NCBI GenBank assembly: GCA_937871605.1
Contig: CALMRM010000229.1
Span: 313-18,233, forward strand
Length of the DNA stretch: 17,921 nt
Reading direction: 5' to 3'
Source: an uncultured Terriglobus sp.
Lineage (GTDB): Bacteria; Acidobacteriota; Terriglobia; Terriglobales; Acidobacteriaceae
The notes under the pieces were generated by a model, which did not search any database, was not told where the DNA came from, and was given only the letters and a program-made list of their open reading frames with translations. Shown here piece by piece: positions 7,684 to 15,289 of this stretch (its first letter is position 1; every line of letters begins with the position of its first letter). Made by a program: the position numbers and the translations under genes.

Positions 7684-8349
7684 TTACTCCTGGTGCTCTT
7701 CCGGGCGCGATGGCGGCGTGGGCGAAGCGGGCGCGGGTTGCACCTGCGGCGCAGCCGTGGCTGCGGGCGCGCCAACTGGCGTGGGTAGTACGGGTTGCGG
7801 CGTGTCACCCTGGCCCAGCAGCTCCACGTCGAAGATCATGTCAGCTTTCGCGGGAATGTCCGGCGGATGTCCGATGGCACCATAGGCAAGCTGGTAGGGC
7901 ACAATCAGCCGTCGCTTGCCGCCCACGCGCATGCCTTCAAAGCCCGTGTCCCAGGCCGTGATGACGCGCTTCAATCCCTGCGGAAAGACGAACGGCTCGT
8001 TGCGATCGACTGAGGAGTCGAACTTGGTGCCATTCGTGAGCCAGCCCGTGTAGTGCACTGTGTAGAACACCACGGCACCCGGCGCAGAGGTGCGGGCAAG
8101 CTCACCCGTGCCCACCTTCAGGTCGACGAAGCGCAGCGTGTACAAGGGGCTGGAGGCGCCAGTGGCGGCGGGCATGGAGCCCACAGCGATAAGGCCCTGC
8201 GTGGCTTTGGGATCGTCTGGCACGGTCAACCTCGGTACGTGGGCGGTTGGGCGGTGCGTGGTGGTGTGTGTCGTGGTGCTGCCTGCGCCTTGCGCACACG
8301 CGACGGCAGACATGCTGGACAGGATAAGAACGGCGGCTACAAATCGCAT
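7684..8349 (-). CDS. Exported FKBP-type peptidyl-prolyl cis-trans isomerase
   Basis: Periplasmic or membrane-anchored proline isomerase/chaperone, 221 residues. Residues 1-19 form a signal peptide ending AVACAQ: either a lipobox-like AVAC with Cys18, or ordinary cleavage at ACA|Q. A Thr/His-rich linker follows. The FKBP domain at about 85-180 keeps the active-site residues: Tyr100, Phe110-Asp111, Val129-Ile130, Trp133, Tyr156 and Phe173, with GFEGMRVGGKRRLIVP in the middle. A Pro/Ala-rich tail covers 181-221. ATG 8349 was chosen because AGGAAG lies 6 nt upstream; ATG 8364, or an extension to 8496, would spoil the signal peptide. It is 83 nt after the LptFG gene and 2 nt before the exporter, so it may assist folding of envelope proteins made by the same operon. 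Confidence 0.92.
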   Translation of the reverse strand: MRFVAAVLILSSMSAVACAQGAGSTTTHTTTHRPTAHVPRLTVPDDPKATQGLIAVGSMPAATGASSPLYTLRFVDLKVGTGELARTSAPGAVVFYTVHYTGWLTNGTKFDSSVDRNEPFVFPQGLKRVITAWDTGFEGMRVGGKRRLIVPYQLAYGAIGHPPDIPAKADMIFDVELLGQGDTPQPVLPTPVGAPAATAAPQVQPAPASPTPPSRPEEHQE

Positions 8350-8432
8350 GGTTGTCTTCCTCATGGGATGCGTGAGCAGAAAGTTGGCTTCAGCCCGGGC
8401 AAAATCGCACACCGGCCAGCGCGAAGTGGGCG

Positions 8433-10844
8433 TCAGGTGGGCGTACGCAGCAGCAGGTAACCGCCCGCCATGCCGAACAGCAGGTCCGGTGACCACGCGG
8501 CGATGGTGGGTGGCAGGGCATTGACATTGCCCATGGCCTCAAACGCGCTGGAGATGACGGTATACGCCACGGCCATGCCTATGGCTACGGAGACGCCTGT
8601 CAGGGAACCGCGCTTGCCCACGGTGAGTGCAAACGGCACCGCCAGAATCGCCATGACCAGCGTGACCAGCGGATAGGCCAGCTTACGGTTCAGCTGCACC
8701 CGCAGTCGCATGGTGTCAAAGCCGCTCTGCTGAAGGTCGTGGATGTAGCCGCGCAGCTCGCCAAAGCTCATTTCCTGCGACTGGCGGCTTTCTTTTTTGA
8801 AGTAGCTGGGCTGCTCACGAATTTCCGGAAAGCTGCTCACGGTGTAGGGCGCGTAGTCGCTGATGGTGTCGCCCTCAAAGGTGCGCACCCAGCCGTTCTC
8901 ACAGATCCAGCGTTGCACTTTCGCATCCCAGTGAGCGGAGCCCGCAAAGATGCGGCGGTGCAGGTGGAAGCTGCCGGGCTGGAACTCAAAGACGGTCAGG
9001 TTGGCGAACACATCCTTGTCCGGGTCGAAAAATTGGTAGTAGAAGATGCGCGCCGGTTCGCCCACGGAGTCTTGCTGGCCGCTGATCCATTTGCGGTCAG
9101 GCCGCAAAAAGGTTTGCGCGGGTCGGCCCTTGATGACGGACCGCAGCGCCTCCTGCTGCCGGTTGGCGTACGGCAGATAGAACTGGTCGAACGCAAACAG
9201 CGCCACAGCCAGAACACCCGCAAGCACCAGCAGCGGTGCCACAAGGCGGTAGATGCTCACGCCGCTGGCCTTCATGGCCGTCAATTCGCTGGTGCGGGTC
9301 AGCGTGCCCACCGTGATCAGCACCGCAAGGAGAGCGCAGAGCGGCGTCAGGTTGTAGAGCATGTATGGGATCAGGTTCAAGAGGTAATCGCCCACGGTGA
9401 TGAGCGGGGTGCGGTTGCGGAAGATGTCGCCAATCAACTCGAAAAAGCTGAACACCAGCGAAAGCGAAAGGAACGACAGCAGTACCAGCGTGAACGTGGC
9501 CAGGAACTGCCGCAGCACGTAGTCGTCAAAAATCAGCGGAAAGCGGCTGTTGCGTTCTGCACGGACGGAATACTTCTGCGCCGGTGCCGATGTTTTGACC
9601 AGCTCGTCCCGTGTGCTGCGAAAGCGTGCGGGCAGCATGCGCTCCAGAGCGGCTCCAGCAGCGGAGGCATAGCGTAGCCACACGGAGTTCTGCGGCGACA
9701 CACCGCCCTGCAGGGACTGCCGCAGCAACAGGAGACCCAGCAGCGTAAACGCCAGGTTCGCCGTCCAGACGCCCAGGCCGGGCGCAATCTTGCCCTGTTT
9801 CGCCAGTGCGATGCCCACGGAGGAGAAGAAGTAGTAAACAAAGACCAGTGCCACCGTGAGCACAAAGCCGGTGCTCTTGCCGCCGCGACGTGACGACAAC
9901 CCGAGCGGTACGCCCACCAGCATGAACACCAGGCAGGCTGCGGGGTAGGAGAAGCGCTTGTGCAACTCAATGAGATACGACCGGCCCTGCGGCTCAGACC
10001 TGCGCTGCCATAGCTCGCGTGCAGACATGGCGACCAGCGGCGTGTCTGCATGGCCCAGCTTCAGGTCCTCCTGTGTGCCGGTCTGAAGGGGCGTGTCGCT
10101 TTCGGAGAACGTGGAAATGTCGTACTGGTTTGCATTTTTGGGCGAGATCTCGTGCTTGGAGCCATCGCGAAAGTGCATCCGCAGCGCGTTGGGACCGGCA
10201 GGCAGCACAATGGCCTGCTCTGCCGTGGTAATGCTGGGCGAGGCAGGCTCTGAAAGGTCGGCCAGAAACACGTGCCGCCACAGGCTGGCGCCCTGCGAGG
10301 GTGGTATGTCCTGCACGTACAGTACGTAATTTTTGAAGTCCTCGTAGAAGACGCGCGGCTGCACCTCAAAGCTGGCCTGCTGCGATTTGAGCGACGTCTC
10401 CAGCCGCAGCAGCGCCGCCGCCGCGTGTGGCGCGATGTACAGCGAGTTGAAGATGCCCAGCAGCAGCGCCCCGGTGGCCGCGATGGACACAATGCGCACA
10501 AACTGCAGCACGCCCACGCCTGCCGCGCGCATGGCCGTCACTTCGCTGTCGGCAGATAGCCTGCTGAGGCCCAGCAGCGTACCCACCAGCACCGTCATGG
10601 GGATGGTCAGCAGAAAGGTGTTGGGAAGCGTGTAGAGGAAGACTTGCGCCACAGCCTCCGGTGACGCAGAGCCACGCACCAGCAGTTCCAGGATGTGCCC
10701 CAGGTCCTTCATGAACAGGACAAAGGTGAACAGAACACCACCCAGGACCGCGTGCGACAGCACTTCGCGAAGAATGTACCGCGTCAGAATTCGCAAAGGT
10801 GCCCCAACCATCCCTCTTGAGTGTATCGGTACTGCTGTTGGCAT
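8433..10844 (-). CDS. lptF/lptG: Fused LptF-LptG lipopolysaccharide export permease
   Basis: Inner-membrane component of the Lpt machine that extracts LPS for transport to the outer membrane; normally LptF and LptG are separate proteins of about 360 residues. Here 803 residues contain two complete YjgP/YjgQ units. The first (about 17-380) and second (about 436-803) each have an N-terminal helix set, a soluble beta-jellyroll region and C-terminal helices. The internal duplication is plain: SEVTAMRAAGV (100-110) matches SELTAMKASGV (519-529), the coupling helix expected to contact LptB, and KRFSYPAACLVFMLVGVPLG matches RKLAYPLVTLVMAILAVPFA. The ATG at 10844 is 3 nt behind the response-regulator stop but has no clear Shine-Dalgarno; starts at 10811 (ATG) or a nearby TTG are possible. 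No LptA, LptB or LptC gene is in the window. Confidence 0.92.
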   Translation of the reverse strand: MPTAVPIHSRGMVGAPLRILTRYILREVLSHAVLGGVLFTFVLFMKDLGHILELLVRGSASPEAVAQVFLYTLPNTFLLTIPMTVLVGTLLGLSRLSADSEVTAMRAAGVGVLQFVRIVSIAATGALLLGIFNSLYIAPHAAAALLRLETSLKSQQASFEVQPRVFYEDFKNYVLYVQDIPPSQGASLWRHVFLADLSEPASPSITTAEQAIVLPAGPNALRMHFRDGSKHEISPKNANQYDISTFSESDTPLQTGTQEDLKLGHADTPLVAMSARELWQRRSEPQGRSYLIELHKRFSYPAACLVFMLVGVPLGLSSRRGGKSTGFVLTVALVFVYYFFSSVGIALAKQGKIAPGLGVWTANLAFTLLGLLLLRQSLQGGVSPQNSVWLRYASAAGAALERMLPARFRSTRDELVKTSAPAQKYSVRAERNSRFPLIFDDYVLRQFLATFTLVLLSFLSLSLVFSFFELIGDIFRNRTPLITVGDYLLNLIPYMLYNLTPLCALLAVLITVGTLTRTSELTAMKASGVSIYRLVAPLLVLAGVLAVALFAFDQFYLPYANRQQEALRSVIKGRPAQTFLRPDRKWISGQQDSVGEPARIFYYQFFDPDKDVFANLTVFEFQPGSFHLHRRIFAGSAHWDAKVQRWICENGWVRTFEGDTISDYAPYTVSSFPEIREQPSYFKKESRQSQEMSFGELRGYIHDLQQSGFDTMRLRVQLNRKLAYPLVTLVMAILAVPFALTVGKRGSLTGVSVAIGMAVAYTVISSAFEAMGNVNALPPTIAAWSPDLLFGMAGGYLLLRTPT

Positions 10845-10847
10845 CAG

Positions 10848-11615
10848 CTACACAATGGAAGCAGGCTCTGTCACAAAGCGGTAGCCCACACCGCGCACGG
10901 TCAGCAGGTGCCGGGGCTTGGCCGGGTCGTCCTCCAGGTAACGCCGCAGCCGGACGATAAAGTTATCGATGGCGCGCGTGTCCGTGTCTTCGCGCACGCG
11001 CCAGACCTCTTCCAGGATCTCCTTCCGGGGCACAATGCGCCCTTCCCGCGCCAGCAGGTAGCGCAAAAGGTCGGCCTCCATCACGGTCAGGCGGGTCTGC
11101 CGGTCGCCCGCGTGGATTTCTAGCAGATCGAAGCGGATGGTTCTGCCATCGAGTTTGAATACCTCCGGCACGTCCTGCTCTGGTGGCTCTGGCGGCGCGG
11201 CGGCCGTTGAGACCTGCGCTGCGGCCTGCTGCTGCCAGCGCGTGCGGCGCAACAGGCCGTGCAGCCGGGCCAGCAGGATCGACAGGTCGAAGGGCTTGTT
11301 CAGGTAATCGTCCGCGCCGCACTCAAAGCCGTTCAGTACGTCCTCCGGGCGGTCTCGCGCGGTCAGCATCAGGATGGGTGTGTAATTGCCGGCGGCACGC
11401 ATGGCCCGCGCAATGGCAAAGCCGTCCGTGCCGGGCAGCATGACGTCCAGCAGCAGCGCCGCCGGGCGCTCCCCCGTGCGCAGCAGCCACTCGAGCGCTG
11501 CGGTGCCGTCAGGCTCGTGGTGTACGCGGTAGCCCTCCGCACGCAGGTTGAAGACGAGCGCGTCGGCCAGGTGCTCCTCATCTTCCACCAGCGCAATCAG
11601 CGGCGCGTCACTCAT
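10848..11615 (-). CDS. OmpR/PhoB-family response regulator
   Basis: DNA-binding response regulator, 255 residues. The receiver domain (about 5-120) has the acidic pair Glu11-Asp12, phospho-acceptor Asp57 in LLLDVMLPG, Thr85 and Lys107 in NKPFD. An Ala/Pro/Gln-rich linker (about 128-150) leads to a winged-helix effector domain (about 153-248) with LTVMEADLLRYLL, the recognition-helix region RAIDNFIVRLRRYLE and a final VRGVGYRF hairpin. ATG 11615 has an AAAGGGAGA Shine-Dalgarno at 6-nt spacing. The 5' end overlaps the kinase stop by 8 bp and the 3' end is 3 nt from LptFG, so it is the kinase's cognate partner and probably cotranscribed with the envelope genes. Autoregulation of the array is plausible but no binding site is identified. 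Confidence 0.95.
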   Translation of the reverse strand: MSDAPLIALVEDEEHLADALVFNLRAEGYRVHHEPDGTAALEWLLRTGERPAALLLDVMLPGTDGFAIARAMRAAGNYTPILMLTARDRPEDVLNGFECGADDYLNKPFDLSILLARLHGLLRRTRWQQQAAAQVSTAAAPPEPPEQDVPEVFKLDGRTIRFDLLEIHAGDRQTRLTVMEADLLRYLLAREGRIVPRKEILEEVWRVREDTDTRAIDNFIVRLRRYLEDDPAKPRHLLTVRGVGYRFVTEPASIV

Positions 11616-12564
11616 AGGCGTTCTCCCTTTGCTCTGCCCGGTGCAACGTGGGCCTCAGCGGGAAGTGCAGCGTCATGGTGGTGCCGCGGCCCTCACCATG
11701 GCTCTGCGCGGAGATGTCGCCGCCATGTTCGCGCACGATGCTGCGCACAATGAACAATCCCAGACCGGTACCCTTCACCGTGGCAACGGCCCCGCTGCCC
11801 ACCCGGTAAAACCGGTGAAACACACGGCGCAGTTGCCCCGGCGGAATGCCCACACCCGTGTCGGTAATGCGCACCATCACAGAGGTGCCGCGCACCGCCA
11901 TCAATTCCGCAACAATGTGGACACCCCCGGGCGAGTATTTGACGGAGTTGTCCAGGAGGTTGAGCAGGGCTGTGCGCAGACTCTCCGCATCGCCACTCAC
12001 CACCAGCGCCGCGCCGTCCGTGCCGTCGCGCAGCTCCACCGCGTCGGCCAGGAGATGATGACGCCGCACGGTCTCCACCAGGCACGCCGTCAGGAGCGCG
12101 CGGATGTCCACCGGCATGCGTGCCCTGGGGCTGCGCTGCACGCCCTTGGCACCGGCCTCGCCCGCGCGCAGAATCTGCTCCACCGTGCTCAGCAGGCGAT
12201 CGTTGTCCTCGCGCATGCGGCTGTAGAACTCCTGCCGCTGCGCCTCCTCCAGCGGCCTGCGCTCCAGGGTGTCCAGGTAAAGCCGGATGGAGGCGATCGG
12301 CGTCTTCAGCTCGTGTGTCACGGCGTTCAGAAAGCTGTCCTGCCGCTCGTTCCTGCGGATCTCCCGCACCAGAAAGATGGTGTTCAGCACCACGCCCGCG
12401 ATGAGCACGGCAAACAGAAAGATGCCAAGCACCACCAGCGCAACGCGCCGCTGATGCACGTTGACAATGATCCAGCCCACATTCAGCGCAACCGCCAGCC
12501 CCACCAGGCAAATGCCCAGTGTGACAAAGAAGGCGATTGCGCCACGGCGGCGGGTGATGTTCAT
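11608..12564 (-). CDS. Membrane sensor histidine kinase without a large extracytoplasmic domain
   Basis: Inner-membrane kinase, 318 residues. Two hydrophobic helices (about 9-31 and 41-64) are joined by a loop of only about ten residues, so there is no periplasmic sensor domain. This is followed by a short linker, the phospho-acceptor region SFLNAVTHELKTPIASIRLY with His84, then the ATPase domain: N-box LLNLLDNSVKYSP (Asn206), G1 DTGVGI (235-240) and G2 GTGLGL (265-270). The architecture fits kinases that sense membrane state or a partner membrane protein. I start at ATG 12564, since an extension to ATG 12624 would add a charged non-homologous segment and overlap the divergent gene. There is no Shine-Dalgarno, but TACACT lies 4 nt upstream. 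It heads the eight-gene minus-strand array. Confidence 0.93.
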   Translation of the reverse strand: MNITRRRGAIAFFVTLGICLVGLAVALNVGWIIVNVHQRRVALVVLGIFLFAVLIAGVVLNTIFLVREIRRNERQDSFLNAVTHELKTPIASIRLYLDTLERRPLEEAQRQEFYSRMREDNDRLLSTVEQILRAGEAGAKGVQRSPRARMPVDIRALLTACLVETVRRHHLLADAVELRDGTDGAALVVSGDAESLRTALLNLLDNSVKYSPGGVHIVAELMAVRGTSVMVRITDTGVGIPPGQLRRVFHRFYRVGSGAVATVKGTGLGLFIVRSIVREHGGDISAQSHGEGRGTTMTLHFPLRPTLHRAEQRENAYE

Positions 12565-12568
12565 GGCA

Positions 12569-12574
12569 AGTGTA
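12569..12574 (-). promoter_or_regulatory. Candidate -10 box just upstream of the kinase start
   Basis: On the minus strand TACACT ends 4 nt before the ATG at 12564. With a weak -35 (TGTAAA at 18-nt spacing) it would start transcription at or just inside the start codon. The spacing is shorter than at ruvC and rsmE, so this is the weakest member of the group. The whole divergent spacer is only 54 bp (12565-12618). Confidence 0.3.
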
Positions 12575-12618
12575 TTGTCACCTGAGAATGCTTTTACAGG
12601 CAGGCACACCGAACGCAT

Positions 12619-12837
12619 ATGCATGAACTAGACAACTTCATCAGTCAGAAACCTCTTGGTCGCCTGTACCACTACACCGGAGCAGCGGGAGCCATCGGGA
12701 TCATCCAACGTAGTCACCTTTGGGCCACAGATTACAGACATCTGAACGATCGTCGGGAATACCGGCTCGGAGCTAAGTTGCTCAACAAGGAAATCGTTCG
12801 TAGCAAGTTGGATGAAGTAGAACGCAAGGCCTTGTGA
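12619..12837 (+). CDS. DUF2971 protein, N-terminal part (split or frameshifted gene)
   Basis: 72 residues with the conserved N-terminus of DUF2971, a family of unknown function: LGRLYHYTGAAGAIGIIQ, then LWATDYRHLNDRREY. The reading frame ends in a TGA at 12835-12837. The rest of the family domain continues in another frame beginning at GTG 12834, so stop and start share GTGA. Either an indel has broken one gene of about 289 residues, or the two halves are translated by coupling. No slippery heptamer precedes the junction. Base composition (about half GC in the part I counted) is lower than that of its neighbours, suggesting acquisition by transfer. It is divergent from the kinase gene. Confidence 0.7.
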   Translation: MHELDNFISQKPLGRLYHYTGAAGAIGIIQRSHLWATDYRHLNDRREYRLGAKLLNKEIVRSKLDEVERKAL

Positions 12838-13487
12838 GACTTGTGCAGGAAACTCAGCAAGGGTGTTTCGTACTTTCATTTTCTGAAAGAGGAGATCAGC
12901 TAAGCCAATGGAGAGCCTATTGTCAGGGAGGATCTGGATATGCATTTGGATTCGACCAGAGCAACGACCTGTTCGTCTCAGCTAAACATCACGCCTTTAA
13001 TCTCGTTCGATGTGAGTACCGCCCGTTAAAACAGCGGCAGCTCTGTAGCTATCTAGTTGAGAGCTTTATGGAAGGGAGAGTGAAGAACTGGGTGTCAGAA
13101 GAAGACTTGCGTATCAGAACGGAAAACTTCTTCACTCGGTATCAGTGGAACTTGGCTCTTACTTTAGCTATGTCTGCGCTCAAGCACGAGGGTTTTCAGG
13201 AAGAGCAAGAATGGCGACTAGTAAGCCAGTACCCGGAAGACGCTTTGTACGGTGTGTCGTTCCGCTCAGGACGTTTCGGCATCACTCCATATTTCACGCT
13301 GCCTCTTCTTCCTACTGGAGGGAGACGCCTACATGGTTCAGAGGGAAAAGTGGTTTCTGTAGACGAGATTAAGATTGGCCCTACACCAAATGGATCAGCT
13401 TCTCGTAGCGCATTGGAACTGATGCTTTCTAAACACAATGTGACATGTAATAGCGTGCAACTCTCACAGACCCCTTTGCGGCAGTAG
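12834..13487 (+). CDS. DUF2971 protein, C-terminal part (split or frameshifted gene)
   Basis: 217 residues carrying the rest of DUF2971: CFVLSFSERGDQLSQWRAY (residues 11-29), GSGYAFGFD, EGFQEEQEWRLVSQY, RSGRFGITPYFTLPL and VDEIKIGPT. These blocks occur in the family's usual order, and joined to the upstream fragment they give a typical full length, so almost nothing seems to be missing. The first possible start, GTG 12834, overlaps the upstream stop by 4 bp and has no convincing Shine-Dalgarno. A later in-frame start would lose the conserved SFSE motif. Function is unknown; members often sit in accessory or mobile regions. A strong hairpin follows 43 nt after the stop. Treat as a probable pseudogene half unless resequencing closes the frame. 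Confidence 0.75.
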   Translation: MRLVQETQQGCFVLSFSERGDQLSQWRAYCQGGSGYAFGFDQSNDLFVSAKHHAFNLVRCEYRPLKQRQLCSYLVESFMEGRVKNWVSEEDLRIRTENFFTRYQWNLALTLAMSALKHEGFQEEQEWRLVSQYPEDALYGVSFRSGRFGITPYFTLPLLPTGGRRLHGSEGKVVSVDEIKIGPTPNGSASRSALELMLSKHNVTCNSVQLSQTPLRQ

Positions 13488-13530
13488 TTTGCAGCAGCAC
13501 TTGTCCATATTCGTCCGCAACTGTACATGC

Positions 13531-13564
13531 AAGCAGCGTAGAGCTTGAAAGCTCTACGCTGCTT
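13531..13564. terminator. Bidirectional hairpin terminator between DUF2971 and the desaturase
   Basis: AAGCAGCGTAGAGCTT (13531-13546), GA, then the exact reverse complement (13549-13564): a perfect 16-bp dyad. It lies between two convergent genes (stops at 13487 plus and 13585 minus). Terminal AA/TT pairs give A-tract and short T-tract flanks in both directions, and a T-rich run follows near 13575-13587. Confidence 0.8.
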
Positions 13565-13584
13565 ATCGCGAAAAGTATTGTTGT

Positions 13585-14580
13585 TTAAGCGCCAGCAGGC
13601 CGTGGGTTGGCCGGGTCCCACTTGGCGACCTGCACCTTCTTTGCCAAGCCCATCTTTTCCATGAGCCAGATGCCGTAGTAGTTGACGTCAAATTCGTACC
13701 ACACCAGGCCATGGCGGACGCTAACAGGATGCGCGTGGTGGTTGTTGTGCCAGCCTTCGCCGCCCGTGAGCAGCGCGACCCACCAGCTGTTGCGGCTGTC
13801 GTCCTTGGTCTCAAAGCGGCGGTCGCCGAACATGTGCGTCGCACTGTTCACCAGCCAGGTGGCGTGCAGCCCCACCACGACGCGCAGGAACGTGCCCCAT
13901 AGCACCATGCCGAACATGCCCTTGACACCGCCGAACCAGTAGCCCAGGCCCATTTGCACAAAGCCCGCTAGGGTGAGTGGCAGCCAGTGGTACTTGCTGA
14001 GCCAGCGCTGCGCCGGGTCGCGCGTCAGGTCAGGGGCGTAGCGGCCCAGCAGGGCAGTCTCAGAATGGAGCGCGCGGCCTGTGATGATCCAGCCCATGTG
14101 CGCCCAGAAGGGGCCTTCGTTCGGCGTGTGCGGGTCGCCTTCGTGGTCGCTGTGCTGATGGTGCACACGATGCGTGGCCACCCAGAAAATGGGCCCGCCC
14201 TCAAGCGCCAGGGTGCCGCAGGTGGTCAGCGCGATTTCAAGCCAGCGCGGCACGCGGTAGCCGCGGTGGGTCAGCAGGCGGTGGTACGTCATGCCGATGC
14301 CCACGTTGATGGCCAGGAAGTACATGACCGCGAAGCATGCGATGTACTTCCACGACCAGAAGAACAGTGCCGCAAACGCACCCACATGGAACAGGCTCAT
14401 GGCAATGGCGGTGATCCAGTTGATGCGGCCCTCCTGGTGTTCACGGCCCAGGCGCAGGTCCTGCTTGATCTTTTCGCGCTGCGCGGCGGCAGCGGTTTCG
14501 ATGCGCTTGCGCGCGGCGAGCTTCTCCGCGGCAATGGCCGGGGTGTCTTCAGTCTGGTCCAGCGGTGCAACAGGTGACAT
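13585..14580 (-). CDS. Membrane fatty-acid (acyl-CoA/acyl-lipid) desaturase
   Basis: Integral-membrane di-iron desaturase, probably introducing a delta-9 double bond, 331 residues. All three histidine boxes are present: HRLLTH (100-105), HRVHHQH (137-143) and HNNHH (278-282) within GGEGWHNNHHAHP. Hydrophobic helix pairs lie before box 1 (about 55-95) and between boxes 2 and 3 (about 200-245). The N-terminal 50 residues are charged and Ala-rich, probably cytoplasmic. ATG 14580 is chosen because GAAGGA sits 8 nt upstream; ATG 14589 would overlap that Shine-Dalgarno. It is a single-gene unit, divergent from ruvC and convergent with DUF2971. Likely role is control of membrane fluidity; exact regiospecificity cannot be read. 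Confidence 0.94.
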   Translation of the reverse strand: MSPVAPLDQTEDTPAIAAEKLAARKRIETAAAAQREKIKQDLRLGREHQEGRINWITAIAMSLFHVGAFAALFFWSWKYIACFAVMYFLAINVGIGMTYHRLLTHRGYRVPRWLEIALTTCGTLALEGGPIFWVATHRVHHQHSDHEGDPHTPNEGPFWAHMGWIITGRALHSETALLGRYAPDLTRDPAQRWLSKYHWLPLTLAGFVQMGLGYWFGGVKGMFGMVLWGTFLRVVVGLHATWLVNSATHMFGDRRFETKDDSRNSWWVALLTGGEGWHNNHHAHPVSVRHGLVWYEFDVNYYGIWLMEKMGLAKKVQVAKWDPANPRPAGA

Positions 14581-14770
14581 TCCACTCATCCTTCGTTGGT
14601 GCGGCGTTGTTCTGCCTATCGACAACGCTACTGCCTCCCGGCACAGCTGTGTGTAAGAGTTCTGTCACCGCGTACTGCAGAGCTCCGTTGTAAACCTTGA
14701 TGGAAAGCTTCTGCCATTGCTCATGAGGTGTCCGGCTGTGTTCGCCATGGTGACGACGCGTGGCAGCCGT

Positions 14771-14776
14771 TACACT
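14771..14776 (+). promoter_or_regulatory. -10 box immediately upstream of ruvC (leaderless signature)
   Basis: TACACT followed by exactly 6 nt and the ruvC ATG at 14783. A -35-like GTGACG lies at 14750-14755 with short (15-nt) spacing. Transcription would start at the ATG. The bases before the ATG (GCAAGG) are too close to serve as a normal Shine-Dalgarno. The rest of the 14581-14782 spacer shows no other feature I can support. Confidence 0.45.
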
Positions 14777-14782
14777 GCAAGG

Positions 14783-15289
14783 ATGCGAGTCTTTGGCATT
14801 GACTGCGGCACGGAGTACACCGGCTGGGGCGTGGTGGATGTGGTGGAGACGCCACAGCAGCGCCGCCTGCAACCCGTGGCCGCCGGTGCCATCAAGCTGG
14901 ACAAGCGCCAAAGCACGCCGCGGCGGCTGCAGCGCGTCTATGCCGAATTGAGCAGCCTGCTGATTACGTATGCCCCAGAAGCGGTCGCCATTGAAGATGT
15001 CTTCTTCGCAGCCAACGCAAAGAGCGCGCTCAAGCTGGGGCAAGTGCGCGGGGTGGCCCTACTGGCCGCTGCGACCGCCGGCCTGCCCGTGGCAGAGTAC
15101 GCGCCTCTCTCCATCAAGAGCGCCGTGGTGGGCTATGGCCTCGCGGGCAAGGAGCAGGTGCAGTTCATGGTGGCGCGCCTGCTGGACCTGAAGAAAGCCC
15201 CGGAACCTGCCGATGCCGCCGACGCCCTGGCCATCGCCATTTGCCACGTGCACACGGCGCAGACGCTTGCCGGCATGGGTGCGCGTTGA
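14783..15289 (+). CDS. ruvC: Crossover junction endodeoxyribonuclease RuvC
   Basis: Holliday-junction resolvase that works as a dimer with RuvAB in recombinational repair. The 168 residues are full length for the family. The acidic catalytic set is intact: Asp7 in RVFGIDCGTEYTGWG, Glu71 in VAIEDVFFAANAKSALKLGQ, and Asp144 and Asp147 in EPADAADALAIAICH. Upstream in-frame codons to 14717 are rejected because the protein clearly begins at MRVFGID. The stop TGA overlaps the TTG start of the next gene, so the two are coupled. ruvA and ruvB are not in the window. Confidence 0.97.
   Translation: MRVFGIDCGTEYTGWGVVDVVETPQQRRLQPVAAGAIKLDKRQSTPRRLQRVYAELSSLLITYAPEAVAIEDVFFAANAKSALKLGQVRGVALLAAATAGLPVAEYAPLSIKSAVVGYGLAGKEQVQFMVARLLDLKKAPEPADAADALAIAICHVHTAQTLAGMGAR

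Noticed and set aside
5909..7885. A 658-codon open frame on the plus strand
   Set aside because: It is antisense to the ABC exporter and the FKBP gene, which have complete family motifs. The translation is low-complexity, rich in Gly, Arg, His and Gln, as usual for shadow frames in GC-rich DNA.
8739..9677. A 312-codon plus-strand frame opposite the LptG half
   Set aside because: A mirror of the third-codon GC bias of the LptFG gene; no family features.
11548..12585. A 345-codon plus-strand frame opposite the histidine kinase
   Set aside because: Overlaps a kinase with all catalytic boxes; the translation is His/Gln/Arg-rich noise.
12565..12624. Longer histidine kinase start at ATG 12624
   Set aside because: It would overlap the divergent DUF2971 start and add a segment without membrane or kinase features.
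12800..12837. Programmed -1 ribosomal frameshift in DUF2971
   Set aside because: No X-XXY-YYZ slippery heptamer precedes the junction and no clear downstream pseudoknot is visible; an indel or coupled restart is simpler.
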